Source: an uncultured Bacillaceae bacterium (GTDB taxonomy: Bacteria; Bacillota; Bacilli; Bacillales; Amphibacillaceae). From it: a DNA stretch of 5,555 bases. The DNA is taken from NCBI GenBank assembly GCA_937925695.1, contig CALAMD010000086.1:1-5555 (forward strand). The letters run 5' to 3'. Shown here in pieces: positions 1-5,284 of this stretch. The stretch's first letter is position 1. Every line of letters begins with the position of its first letter. The notes under the pieces were generated by a model. The model was not told the DNA's origin. It saw nothing but the letters and a program-made list of their open reading frames with translations, and did not search any database. Both the position numbers and the translations under genes were made by a program.

Positions 1-126
1 CTTCGTGAACATTGGCTTTATTCGTCTTGTATATTAATTAAAATCAATGCCTTTTATCCCTTGTTTCGCTTTTTTAAAGTAAAACCAGTGTCAGTGATTA
101 CCACCAACTCTATTTAGTGTAGAGCC
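1..126. mobile_element. Possible end of an insertion sequence (ISL3-like?), no gene recognised
   Basis: This left edge carries no recognisable gene. Read on the minus strand from 126, it begins GGCTCTACACTAAATAGAG and continues into TTGGTGGTAATC. That resembles, from memory only, the GGCTCT-type terminal inverted repeats of ISL3-family elements. It includes a short hairpin (CTCTA at 108-112 with TAGAG at 120-124). The flanking AAAAAAAT at 127-134 would suit an 8-bp A/T-rich target duplication, but it is also part of the adjoining terminator, so it proves little. A plus-strand frame is open from the window edge to a TAG at 115-117, but its translation is not recognisable. Only one end is visible, so the call is weak; plain intergenic DNA is the alternative. 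Confidence 0.25.
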
Positions 127-166
127 AAAAAAATAGGAGTTCCAGTTTTCACTGAACTCCTATTTT
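127..166 (-). terminator. Rho-independent terminator after the EpuA-family gene
   Basis: An inverted repeat pairs 130-142 with 154-166 (core AATAGGAGTTC / GAACTCCTATT), giving a 13-bp stem with an 11-nt loop. On the minus strand it is followed by a run of seven T (A run at 127-133). It sits 33 nt beyond the stop codon of the gene at 199-537 and is the first strong terminator downstream of mbl-flhO-flhP. The plus strand shows only TTTT after the stem, so termination is mainly of minus-strand transcripts. Confidence 0.85.
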
Positions 167-198
167 ATCAGAGATACATCATATGAATTGTTTTATCA

Positions 199-537
199 TT
201 ATTCTTCAGGTTTAATAAACTTCATGATATGTTCCCATGTTTCCCTATTTAAGACCTCATTTGGATCACCGTCACCGATCACACCGAAACCAATCATTAA
301 GCCCGCAACAAGTGCACCAACAGCACAAACTAAAACAAAAATTAGCCTTAACCAAATCGGAAAAATACGCCGTCTTGGTCGTTTCGTTTTCTTTTTTGCT
401 TGTTTCCGCTCTAAACGTTGTTGTTTTTTCGCATGTTCGGAAATAGGAACAGATTCCTTGTTTTGTTTCTTTTGTTGTTTATATACTTGGCGCGATTGAG
501 TTTGCATGATTGTCTCATCAGAACGTTTTATAGACAT
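199..537 (-). CDS. EpuA-family small membrane protein (often labelled 'DNA-directed RNA polymerase subunit beta')
   Basis: This 112-residue protein has a long, very basic N-terminal segment (residues 1-57, rich in Lys, Arg and Gln, with KKKTKRPRRR at 48-57). One membrane helix follows at about 65-87, then a short C-terminal part with GFGVIGDGDP at 83-92 and TWEHIMKFI at 100-108. This layout and the Gly-rich VIGDGDP motif match the EpuA family (Pfam DUF/EpuA type). Databases often call members 'DNA-directed RNA polymerase subunit beta', a misleading name because nothing here resembles RpoB. The basic segment should lie in the cytoplasm and the C-terminus outside. The start is supported by AAGGAG at 547-552, 9 nt upstream. 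It lies 109 nt after flhP on the same strand and before the terminator, as in several Bacillaceae. Its function is unknown. Confidence 0.85.
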   Translation of the reverse strand: MSIKRSDETIMQTQSRQVYKQQKKQNKESVPISEHAKKQQRLERKQAKKKTKRPRRRIFPIWLRLIFVLVCAVGALVAGLMIGFGVIGDGDPNEVLNRETWEHIMKFIKPEE

Positions 538-646
538 AGATTGTTACTCCTTAATCATTAGCAAAACCATTGCTTACTCTTGGTGTTTTTTAGCTCGGCT
601 GATCAGCTAGTGAGAAAACCACCTATTCTCCTCACTTTATCCGCTA
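538..646 (-). other. flhP to EpuA-gene spacer, no terminator or clear promoter
   Basis: This 109-bp spacer holds the AAGGAG ribosome binding site of the downstream gene (547-552). It also has short inverted repeats, such as AGCAA/TTGCT and a TAGCT/AGCTA pair around a GATC core. None is followed by a T run on the minus strand, so no terminator is seen. No good sigma-A or sigma-D promoter was found. Read-through from flhP is therefore the simplest source of expression. Confidence 0.4.
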
Positions 647-1477
647 TTAGCGCAATTGGTTAATTAAACCTAGCATTTGGTCACTCATCGAGATAGTACG
701 TGCATTAAACTGATATGAGCGCTGGGTCATAATTAAGTCGGTCATTTGCTTCGCTAGGTCAACATTAGAATTTTCTAAGGCACCACTTCTTAATACAGTT
801 TCCGTGGCAGCAAGTGGTTGAATAATTTCTGCTAGATCATAATCTAGCATTTCTAAATCTGGTAATCTAAACATATTTTCGCCTACTGATTCTAGTAATC
901 GTGGGCGAATAGCTTCAATTATCGCAATTTGACCAACCACTTCCGTTTGTTGATTACGTTGGACAATAACTTCTCCACTTTCGGAAATACTAATATGATC
1001 AAATCCATCTGCTAACATAATAGGCCCGTCTACGCCTAAGACAGGGTGGCCATCTTTAGTTGTTAACATGAGCATGTTATTGTCGCCTGTTGGATTTAAA
1101 TAAAATGCTCCATCACGGGTATACTGTATTTCTGTACCATCATCAACTGGTACTTGAATTTGATAAAAATAGTAATTACCAAGTAATGCTGTATCTAGCG
1201 CACGCTCAGTAACGTTAAGAGAACCAATCGATAAATCACTGTTGATAGCTCCTAACGCTGCTCCTGAGCCAAGTCTAATCCCGTCTGGGGTTAATCGACC
1301 ATCGGCATTTGCCGGATGATTGAGATTATTAATTTGTTGAAATAATAAGGATGAAAATTCAGTTTGACGTGCTTTATAACCTGTTGTTTGACTATTAGCC
1401 AAGTTATGTCCAATTACATCTAATTTATGTTGGAGCTGATTCATCGTAACTGCAGCTTGGATCATTGCCCGTGACAT
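647..1477 (-). CDS. flhP: Flagellar hook-basal body protein FlhP (FlgG-like)
   Basis: This 276-residue axial flagellar protein is close to the usual family size of about 270. The N-terminal rod domain (about 1-35) contains the family signature VIGHNLANSQTTGYK at 21-35. The middle has YTRDGAF at 119-125, typical of FlgF/FlgG-type rod and hook proteins. The C-terminal domain (about 230-276) has GALENSNVD at 232-240, and its heptad pattern should pair with the N-terminal helix. There is no cleavable signal peptide, as expected for proteins exported by the flagellar type III apparatus. In B. subtilis, FlhO and FlhP are rod/hook-junction components required for hook assembly. The start is supported by a GGAAGGGGG ribosome binding site (1487-1495) directly after the flhO stop. 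The frame ends in tandem stops, TAA TAG. FlhP rather than FlgG is chosen from its place after mbl and flhO. Confidence 0.92.
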   Translation of the reverse strand: MSRAMIQAAVTMNQLQHKLDVIGHNLANSQTTGYKARQTEFSSLLFQQINNLNHPANADGRLTPDGIRLGSGAALGAINSDLSIGSLNVTERALDTALLGNYYFYQIQVPVDDGTEIQYTRDGAFYLNPTGDNNMLMLTTKDGHPVLGVDGPIMLADGFDHISISESGEVIVQRNQQTEVVGQIAIIEAIRPRLLESVGENMFRLPDLEMLDYDLAEIIQPLAATETVLRSGALENSNVDLAKQMTDLIMTQRSYQFNARTISMSDQMLGLINQLR

Positions 1478-1495
1478 TTAACATGACCCCCTTCC

Positions 1496-2299
1496 TTAAC
1501 CTATCCTTCCGATTTCATTGACTGCTTTATCCAAACTCTCATCATATGCTCTTAATACACGTTGATTTGTTTCAAACATACGATAAGATTCCATCATCGC
1601 TGTCATCGTCTGTAACGGATTCACATTAGAATTTTCTAAATATCCTTGATGAATTGAGTATGTTACGCCTGCAGGAATTGGACCTGCTGCACCATTAAAT
1701 AAATCATTACCTTCTTTTGTAAGTTCATGTGCATTTTCAACATAGGCTATACCTAATGGTATATCTTCGCCGTCAACTTGAACAATTCCTTCTCGGGTAA
1801 CATGAAATTCTAAACCATTTGTTTCAATAGGATTACCCTGATCATCAAGTACATAATAGCCTTGATTCGTTACTAGATTACCTTGTCCATCGACGGTAAA
1901 ATTACCATTTCGTGTATAACGGACTTCACCATCTTCATTTTGGACAGTGAAAAAGATATTTCCATTTTCGTCCGGAAAGGCACCATTCACAATCGCAATA
2001 TCTGTGGTAAGACCAGTTTCTCGTAGGTCCCCTTGTTCAAATTGAGGTACTGTCTCCTGAACATATACCCCTGTATTTAATGGACCTAACGTTCTGTTTA
2101 ACGGTAAGTTCACTCTTCTCGCTGTAGGAATAGAACGGGTGCCTGTTTGTAACATGAGTAACTCCGGAAAAGATCTCAAAGTCGGCTGATCAGCTTTATA
2201 CCCAGGTGTATGCTGGTTAGCGATATTATTAGCAAGGGTTTCTTGCCGTCTTTGTTGGGCAATCATTCCACTTGCTGCCGTATAGAAACCTCTTAACAT
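1496..2299 (-). CDS. flhO: Flagellar hook-basal body protein FlhO (FlgG-like)
   Basis: This 267-residue protein is full length for the family. It starts with the classic rod-domain sequence: MLRGFYTAASGM at 1-12 and ETLANNIANQHTPGYKA at 20-36. An FEQGDLRETG segment follows at 87-96, and YTRNGNF at 128-134 marks the FlgF/FlgG/FlgE core. The C-terminal domain runs from about 218, with LENSNVNP at 221-228 and a helix to the end. It should be secreted by the flagellar type III system and assembled in the distal rod/hook base. The start has AGGGAG 9 nt upstream. The gene lies 29 nt after mbl and 18 nt before flhP, indicating cotranscription. It resembles its neighbour flhP at both ends but differs in the middle, consistent with old duplication. 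No own sigma-D promoter was found in the short gap. Confidence 0.93.
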   Translation of the reverse strand: MLRGFYTAASGMIAQQRRQETLANNIANQHTPGYKADQPTLRSFPELLMLQTGTRSIPTARRVNLPLNRTLGPLNTGVYVQETVPQFEQGDLRETGLTTDIAIVNGAFPDENGNIFFTVQNEDGEVRYTRNGNFTVDGQGNLVTNQGYYVLDDQGNPIETNGLEFHVTREGIVQVDGEDIPLGIAYVENAHELTKEGNDLFNGAAGPIPAGVTYSIHQGYLENSNVNPLQTMTAMMESYRMFETNQRVLRAYDESLDKAVNEIGRIG

Positions 2300-2328
2300 G
2301 TCTATTCACTCCCTACATTCTAGTCCGA

Positions 2329-3330
2329 TTAGATAATCTTCTTCCGTGCTATGCGATCAATATTTTCTAACATGATCCCTGTCCCTCTAGCGACGCAATT
2401 CATTGGTTCTTCTGCTAAGAAAACTGGAACTTTTAATTCTTCCGCCAGCAGTTGATCGATTCCATGAATCATGGCACCGCCACCTGTTAATATCACACCT
2501 CGGTCAATGATATCAGCTGATAATTCTGGTGATGTTTGTTCAAGAACTGCTTTTGCAGCATCAGTGATTAACGAAACGGGTTCACGAAGTGCTTCTTCAA
2601 TCTCATCAGAATGAACAGTGATCGTTCGTGGCAAGCCTGTAACCATATCACGGCCCCGAATATCAATTTCTTCATTTCGTGAGCCTTTATATACGGTAGC
2701 CACATTTACTTTAATATCCTCTGCTGTACGTTCACCGATTAACAACTTATATTTAGCTTTTATGTATTGGAGAATTGCGATATCAAATTTATCGCCTGCC
2801 ATTTTAATAGATTCTGCTGTCACAATATCACCCATGGATAAAACAGCGACATCCGTTGTTCCACCACCGACATCGATTACCATGTTTCCGCTCGGTTGAA
2901 AAATTTCCATACCAGCACCGATGGCTGCTACCTTTGGTTCTTCTTCTAAATAGATTTTCTTTCCACCTGATTTTTCTGCAGCTTCTTTAATAGCTTTTTG
3001 TTCAACCTTGGTAATATTTGTTGGGCAACAAATCAGCATTCTTGGTTTCGACAAGAATCCTTTAACCTTAATCTTTTCAATAAAATATTTCAGCATAATT
3101 TCAGTTACGTCAAAATCAGCAATAACGCCATCTCGTAGTGGACGGATTGCTTCAATATTGCCTGGTGTTCGACCTACCATACGATGCGCTTCTTCGCCAA
3201 CTTCTAGTACTTTTCCAGTTCTTCGATCCATTGCAACAACAGCTGGTTCATTTAAAATAATGCCTTTACCTTTGACATGTATAAGTACATTGGCTGTGCC
3301 AAGATCAATACCGATATCCCTAGAAAACAT
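2329..3330 (-). CDS. mbl: MreB-like actin homologue Mbl, rod-shape determining protein
   Basis: This bacterial actin polymerises at the membrane and directs the elongation peptidoglycan machinery along the cylinder. The five-part actin fold motifs are visible: phosphate-1 loop IGIDLGTAN at 6-14, YLEEEPKVAAIGAG at 127-140, phosphate-2 VIDVGGGTTD at 151-160, and adenosine motif LTGGGAMIHG at 281-290. The N-terminal MFSRDIGIDLGTANVLI resembles Mbl more than MreB, and the 333-residue length equals that of B. subtilis Mbl. The open frame extends 26 codons further upstream to a GTG at 3408. The ATG at 3328-3330 is preferred because AGGAGG lies 10 nt before it and family similarity begins there. It is separated from spoIIID by a terminator and leads the flhO-flhP genes, matching the conserved spoIIID-mbl-flhO-flhP order. 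Confidence 0.96.
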   Translation of the reverse strand: MFSRDIGIDLGTANVLIHVKGKGIILNEPAVVAMDRRTGKVLEVGEEAHRMVGRTPGNIEAIRPLRDGVIADFDVTEIMLKYFIEKIKVKGFLSKPRMLICCPTNITKVEQKAIKEAAEKSGGKKIYLEEEPKVAAIGAGMEIFQPSGNMVIDVGGGTTDVAVLSMGDIVTAESIKMAGDKFDIAILQYIKAKYKLLIGERTAEDIKVNVATVYKGSRNEEIDIRGRDMVTGLPRTITVHSDEIEEALREPVSLITDAAKAVLEQTSPELSADIIDRGVILTGGGAMIHGIDQLLAEELKVPVFLAEEPMNCVARGTGIMLENIDRIARKKII

Positions 3331-3332
3331 TA

Positions 3333-3346
3333 CTCCTTTTCCTCCT
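3333..3346 (-). promoter_or_regulatory. Ribosome binding site that fixes the mbl start
   Basis: On the minus strand the sequence reads AGGAGGAAAAGGAGTAATG. AGGAGG (3341-3346) is 10 nt from the ATG, with a second AAGGAG (3333-3338) only 2 nt away. The GTG at 3406-3408 that opens the longer frame has no comparable SD sequence. This supports translation from 3330. Confidence 0.85.
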
Positions 3347-3398
3347 AGTTTACTTCCTATCTCGCATCTGTCAAACGAACATAATGCTACTATTTCAT

Positions 3399-3407
3399 AT
3401 TCTACCA
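3399..3407 (-). promoter_or_regulatory. Candidate extended -10 sigma-A promoter for mbl (proximal)
   Basis: The minus strand has TGGTAGAAT: an extended -10 (TGn) followed by TAGAAT, five of six matches to TATAAT. No good -35 lies 16-18 nt upstream. It would give a leader of roughly 60 nt before mbl. It also overlaps the GTG that opens the over-long mbl frame. Weak on its own. Confidence 0.3.
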
Positions 3408-3506
3408 CAAAGTTCTACATTTAACTGCTAATTTTTGAAAATCTTTTATGACTATCGTAGCAAATTATCATTATAATGGAATCATTTTATTGGTCCTATC
3501 CTTACT

Positions 3507-3535
3507 TATATAGGTCTAAAGCATTATTTTGTCGA
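3507..3535 (-). promoter_or_regulatory. Candidate sigma-A promoter for mbl-flhO-flhP (distal)
   Basis: The minus strand reads TCGACA (3530-3535), a 17-nt spacer, then TATATA (3507-3512). The -35 matches TTGACA at five of six positions and the -10 matches TATAAT at four of six. TATAAG (3505-3510) is an alternative -10. It lies just downstream of the spoIIID terminator, so the mbl unit would be independent of sporulation transcription. The leader would be about 170 nt. Another isolated TATAAT occurs at 3470-3475 without a -35. Confidence 0.45.
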
Positions 3536-3568
3536 TTTTGCTATATTTTTATCTGCTTTTTTATAAAC

Positions 3569-3595
3569 AAAAAAATACTCAGCCACTTTGCTGAG
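3569..3595 (-). terminator. Rho-independent terminator after spoIIID
   Basis: On the minus strand CTCAGC (3590-3595) pairs with GCTGAG (3578-3583) across a 6-nt loop, followed by TA and seven T (A run 3569-3575). It begins 46 nt beyond the spoIIID stop codon and separates the sporulation gene from mbl. The 6-bp stem is short but GC-containing, so partial read-through into mbl is possible. Confidence 0.8.
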
Positions 3596-3640
3596 CCCAC
3601 TTGAAGGACAAGAATCCATTTATTTTCTATTTATATGACT

Positions 3641-3922
3641 TTAACCGACCGGCTTCGTATCGCTCCTTTTTTGGCTTGCCAATTTATACTTTTTTCTCGT
3701 CGCTTCACCCCCTCTTATATGGCGAATTGACTTATGGTACTCTAATATTTCCTTTACTTCACTAGCTAATTCGGGATTGATTTCCGGTAAGCGTTCCGTT
3801 AAATCCTTGTGGACAGTGCTTTTAGAAACACCAAATTCTTTTGCAATCATGCGGACAGTTTTTCTTGTTTCAACCACATGATTGCCAATCCTGATCGTTC
3901 TTTCTTTGATGTAATCGTGCAC
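3641..3922 (-). CDS. spoIIID: Stage III sporulation transcriptional regulator SpoIIID
   Basis: This small DNA-binding protein acts in the mother cell during sporulation, activating and repressing sigma-E-dependent genes and helping switch to sigma-K. With the GTG start it has 93 residues, the same as B. subtilis SpoIIID. It begins HDYIKERTIRIG, highly similar to that protein. A helix-turn-helix spans about 23-42 (VRMIAKEFGVSKSTVHKDLT). A basic helical segment, EYHKSIRHIRGGEATRKKYK, follows at 61-80 and is the second DNA-contacting part in the family. The C-terminal dozen residues are variable. GTG at 3920-3922 is chosen because AGGGAGG lies 8 nt upstream and family similarity begins at the next residue. 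The in-frame ATG at 3944-3946 lies upstream of that SD. The long leader with small ORFs suggests translational control, and a terminator follows. Confidence 0.96.
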   Translation of the reverse strand: MHDYIKERTIRIGNHVVETRKTVRMIAKEFGVSKSTVHKDLTERLPEINPELASEVKEILEYHKSIRHIRGGEATRKKYKLASQKRSDTKPVG

Positions 3923-3930
3923 ACCATTCG

Positions 3931-3937
3931 CCTCCCT
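3931..3937 (-). promoter_or_regulatory. Ribosome binding site that fixes the spoIIID GTG start
   Basis: AGGGAGG on the minus strand lies 8 nt before the GTG. The preceding small ORF ends with TAG at 3936-3938, overlapping this site by two bases, so terminating ribosomes would sit on it. Short upstream segments (CCTC at 3953-3956 to GAGG at 3931-3934, or ACACC at 3955-3959 to GGTGT at 3921-3925) could pair across the site or the start codon. Both pairings are weak. Confidence 0.8.
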
Positions 3938-4001
3938 ATGTTGCATTTTTCCGAGGTGTTTGAGACAAGGTGCAACATGTGATCAGACCTATTGAAAACA
4001 T
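3936..4001 (-). CDS. Candidate 21-codon leader ORF coupled to spoIIID (usd-like in position)
   Basis: This small ORF encodes a 21-residue peptide beginning MFSIGLITCC and ending PRKNAT. It has GGAG (4008-4011) 6 nt before its ATG and stops with TAG inside the spoIIID SD. In B. subtilis, spoIIID translation depends on translation of a small upstream ORF named usd. The geometry here fits such coupling. I cannot recall the Usd sequence well enough to claim homology. The peptide itself is probably less important than the act of translating it. A different overlapping frame opens at the ATG at 4003-4005 and runs into spoIIID, so the choice of frame is uncertain. Confidence 0.4.
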   Translation of the reverse strand: MFSIGLITCCTLSQTPRKNAT

Positions 4002-4061
4002 CCATGACTCCGAAAGTTATCCTGTTCTATTTTCATCCATATAGCATTACGAATATGATAT

Positions 4062-4097
4062 CTATGCTTGCTGTCTCTCCTTTGAATCAGACCACAT
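4062..4097 (-). CDS. Candidate 11-codon leader peptide in the spoIIID leader
   Basis: The frame encodes MWSDSKERQQA. It has one of the best ribosome binding sites in the window, GAGGTGA (4104-4110) 6 nt before the ATG, matching seven consecutive bases of the 16S anti-SD complement. It ends 139 nt before the spoIIID start. No ordinary protein follows this site, so a regulatory leader peptide is the natural reading. It could be the usd equivalent instead of, or along with, the ORF at 3936-4001. No peptide family is recognised. Confidence 0.4.
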   Translation of the reverse strand: MWSDSKERQQA

Positions 4098-4160
4098 AAA
4101 ATCTCACCTCTAGAAGTTGTCAAGATGCTCGGTTTGTAACATTTTATTAATCAAACAGGG

Positions 4161-4187
4161 TGTTTATGAATGATTTTAGAAATTTTA
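4161..4187 (-). promoter_or_regulatory. Possible sigma-E promoter for spoIIID (weak)
   Basis: On the minus strand TAAAATT (4181-4187) resembles the sigma-E -35 KMATATT at six of seven positions. CATAAACA (4161-4168) resembles the -10 CATACAnT only partly. The spacer is 12 nt, shorter than the usual 14-15, which lowers confidence. The position would place both small leader ORFs on the transcript, with a leader of roughly 230 nt. The expectation of a sigma-E promoter comes from B. subtilis spoIIID. Confidence 0.25.
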
Positions 4188-4198
4188 GCCAATGTGAT

Positions 4199-4208
4199 TG
4201 TTGTTCTT
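4199..4208 (-). promoter_or_regulatory. Possible SpoIIID binding site upstream of spoIIID
   Basis: AAGAACAACA on the minus strand matches the SpoIIID consensus WWRRACARNY at nine of ten positions. It lies just upstream of the tentative sigma-E promoter, where autoregulation would act. In an AT-rich genome such near-matches occur by chance, so this is only suggestive. Confidence 0.2.
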
Positions 4209-4275
4209 ATCATGACCTTTTAGTGACATGGACAGTTTATAAAGGTACGATCGATGATATAACCCTTCTAAGAGC

Positions 4276-4317
4276 AAAAAAATGCCCTAAATTTAGTTTT
4301 ATGACACTAAATTTAGG
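4276..4317 (-). terminator. Strong Rho-independent terminator after spoIIQ
   Basis: A perfect 12-bp inverted repeat (CCTAAATTTAGT at 4286-4297, ACTAAATTTAGG at 4306-4317) encloses an 8-nt loop. On the minus strand the stem is followed by GCA and seven T (A run 4276-4282). It begins 53 nt past the spoIIQ stop and isolates forespore-specific spoIIQ from mother-cell-specific spoIIID. Confidence 0.92.
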
Positions 4318-4370
4318 ACAAATTCATTTTAACAACATGACACCTACTGGTGAAATTCATGTGACAAACT

Positions 4371-5165
4371 TTAAGCTTCCTCTTGCATCGAGTCGTCTTC
4401 TTCAATCTCATTATTCTCATTATTCTGTTCAGGTGTTTCAGATGTATGATCATCACGTGTTACTTCTTCACTATATTCGTCTAGTTTACTAACAGGTTGG
4501 TTAATAAACATCTCTGGATTCATACTTTCACCATTTTTTCTGAGTTCAAAATGAACATGGTTGCCATTGTCCTTACCAAAGATATTCATGCCAGCGGTTC
4601 CTAATACATCACCCTGACTAACTCTTTGGCCAGCTTGTACGTTGACTTTTCCTAGACTTGAATAATAGGTTACCACATCATTTTCATGAGATAACGTGAC
4701 AACATTTCCTAAAAGTGGATCTTCCTTCACTTCCATGACCATGCCACTTAAAGAAGCGAGTACATCAAATGGTTCACCATCTTCTGTAACAATATCAATA
4801 CCTGTGCTTTGATGATATCTGTTGTTGTAGAGAATCAGGGCTTGTTCTTGATCCTCATCATCAGCGTTGTGGTCATAAAATTTAGTTACGATTTCTGTAT
4901 TTAGTTCATCTTCTACAGGCATTTGAATGACTTCTTGTTGTTCAAGCACGGTTTCAGCCTCTTCATCATAACGTGATGATGAATAATCATCTGTTACGTC
5001 AGGTTCATCTAACACATCTGGCACTTGATTATCTACTGATTGATACCAAAGAACAATCGTTAATAACAGCGCGGCGACAGTTAGATAGACTGCTGGAAAA
5101 AACCACTTTTTCTTGAAGATACGACTCCATCTACTTTTTGAAGTCTCTCTGTTCTTTTCTTTCAT
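4371..5165 (-). CDS. spoIIQ: Stage II sporulation protein SpoIIQ (degenerate LytM/M23 domain)
   Basis: This 264-residue bitopic membrane protein is made in the forespore. It binds mother-cell SpoIIIAH across the intermembrane space to hold the engulfing membranes and form the feeding-tube channel. A basic cytoplasmic tail (1-20) precedes one membrane helix (about 21-41) and an acidic linker. The LytM/peptidase M23 domain spans about 110-222: STGID at 120-124, SLSGMVMEVKED at 138-149, LGTAGMNIFG at 188-197 and HVHFELRKNG at 203-212. In active LytM enzymes the first zinc ligand is the His of an HxxxD motif. Here that place is Ser120, with Asp124 and the HxH (203, 205) retained, as in inactive B. 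subtilis SpoIIQ. A very acidic, Asn/Glu-rich tail (229-264) is variable. The start has GAGGTGAT 6 nt upstream. A sigma-F-type promoter and its own terminator make it monocistronic. Confidence 0.95.
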   Translation of the reverse strand: MKEKNRETSKSRWSRIFKKKWFFPAVYLTVAALLLTIVLWYQSVDNQVPDVLDEPDVTDDYSSSRYDEEAETVLEQQEVIQMPVEDELNTEIVTKFYDHNADDEDQEQALILYNNRYHQSTGIDIVTEDGEPFDVLASLSGMVMEVKEDPLLGNVVTLSHENDVVTYYSSLGKVNVQAGQRVSQGDVLGTAGMNIFGKDNGNHVHFELRKNGESMNPEMFINQPVSKLDEYSEEVTRDDHTSETPEQNNENNEIEEDDSMQEEA

Positions 5166-5184
5166 AAGATCATCACCTCAACAT

Positions 5185-5214
5185 CATTGTGATCAGAAAA
5201 CACAGAAACTATAC
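5185..5214 (-). promoter_or_regulatory. Sigma-F-type promoter of spoIIQ
   Basis: The minus strand reads GTATA (5210-5214), a 15-nt spacer, then GATCACAATG (5185-5194). The -35 is a perfect match to the sigma-F consensus GYWTA. The -10 matches GGnRAnAnTR except at the second G and the purine at position four. Transcription would begin near 5180, immediately ahead of the GAGGTGAT ribosome binding site (5172-5179), giving a very short leader. spoIIQ is a known sigma-F gene, which agrees. Sigma-G could also read such a site. Confidence 0.65.
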
Positions 5215-5284
5215 ATTATTTGGAAAATTATTTTATTTAATAGATTACAATTTGATGTTAAGGTGAATTCGTGTATATACGCAT

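Noticed and set aside
1..117. Plus-strand frame open from the window edge to TAG at 115-117
   Set aside because: Only 38 codons with no recognisable motif; it cannot be called a gene end without sequence to the left.
188..499. Plus-strand open frames antisense to the EpuA-family gene
   Set aside because: Their hydrophobic and Phe-rich content is the complement of the Lys-rich minus-strand gene; the minus-strand protein has a good SD and family motif.
585..625. Inverted repeat TAGCT...AGCTA with a GATC core after flhP
   Set aside because: No T run follows on the minus strand, so it does not look like a terminator, and no known operator is recognised.
3347..3374. Perfect TTGACA (3369-3374) with TAAACT 16 nt downstream before mbl
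   Set aside because: Transcription would start within or past the mbl SD, leaving no ribosome binding site, and the -10 is poor.
2618..3424. Plus-strand open frames antisense to mbl
   Set aside because: They are shadows of a strongly conserved gene, with no SD sequences and no family resemblance.
3849..4005. Frame from the ATG at 4003-4005 reading through the spoIIID SD and into spoIIID
   Set aside because: The SD spacing is too short (2 nt) and the frame overlaps a conserved gene out of phase; the ATG at 3999-4001 is better placed.
4160..4492. Plus-strand open frame of 110 codons across the spoIIQ terminator
   Set aside because: It runs through a terminator hairpin and into the 3' end of spoIIQ antisense, has no good SD and no recognisable protein features.
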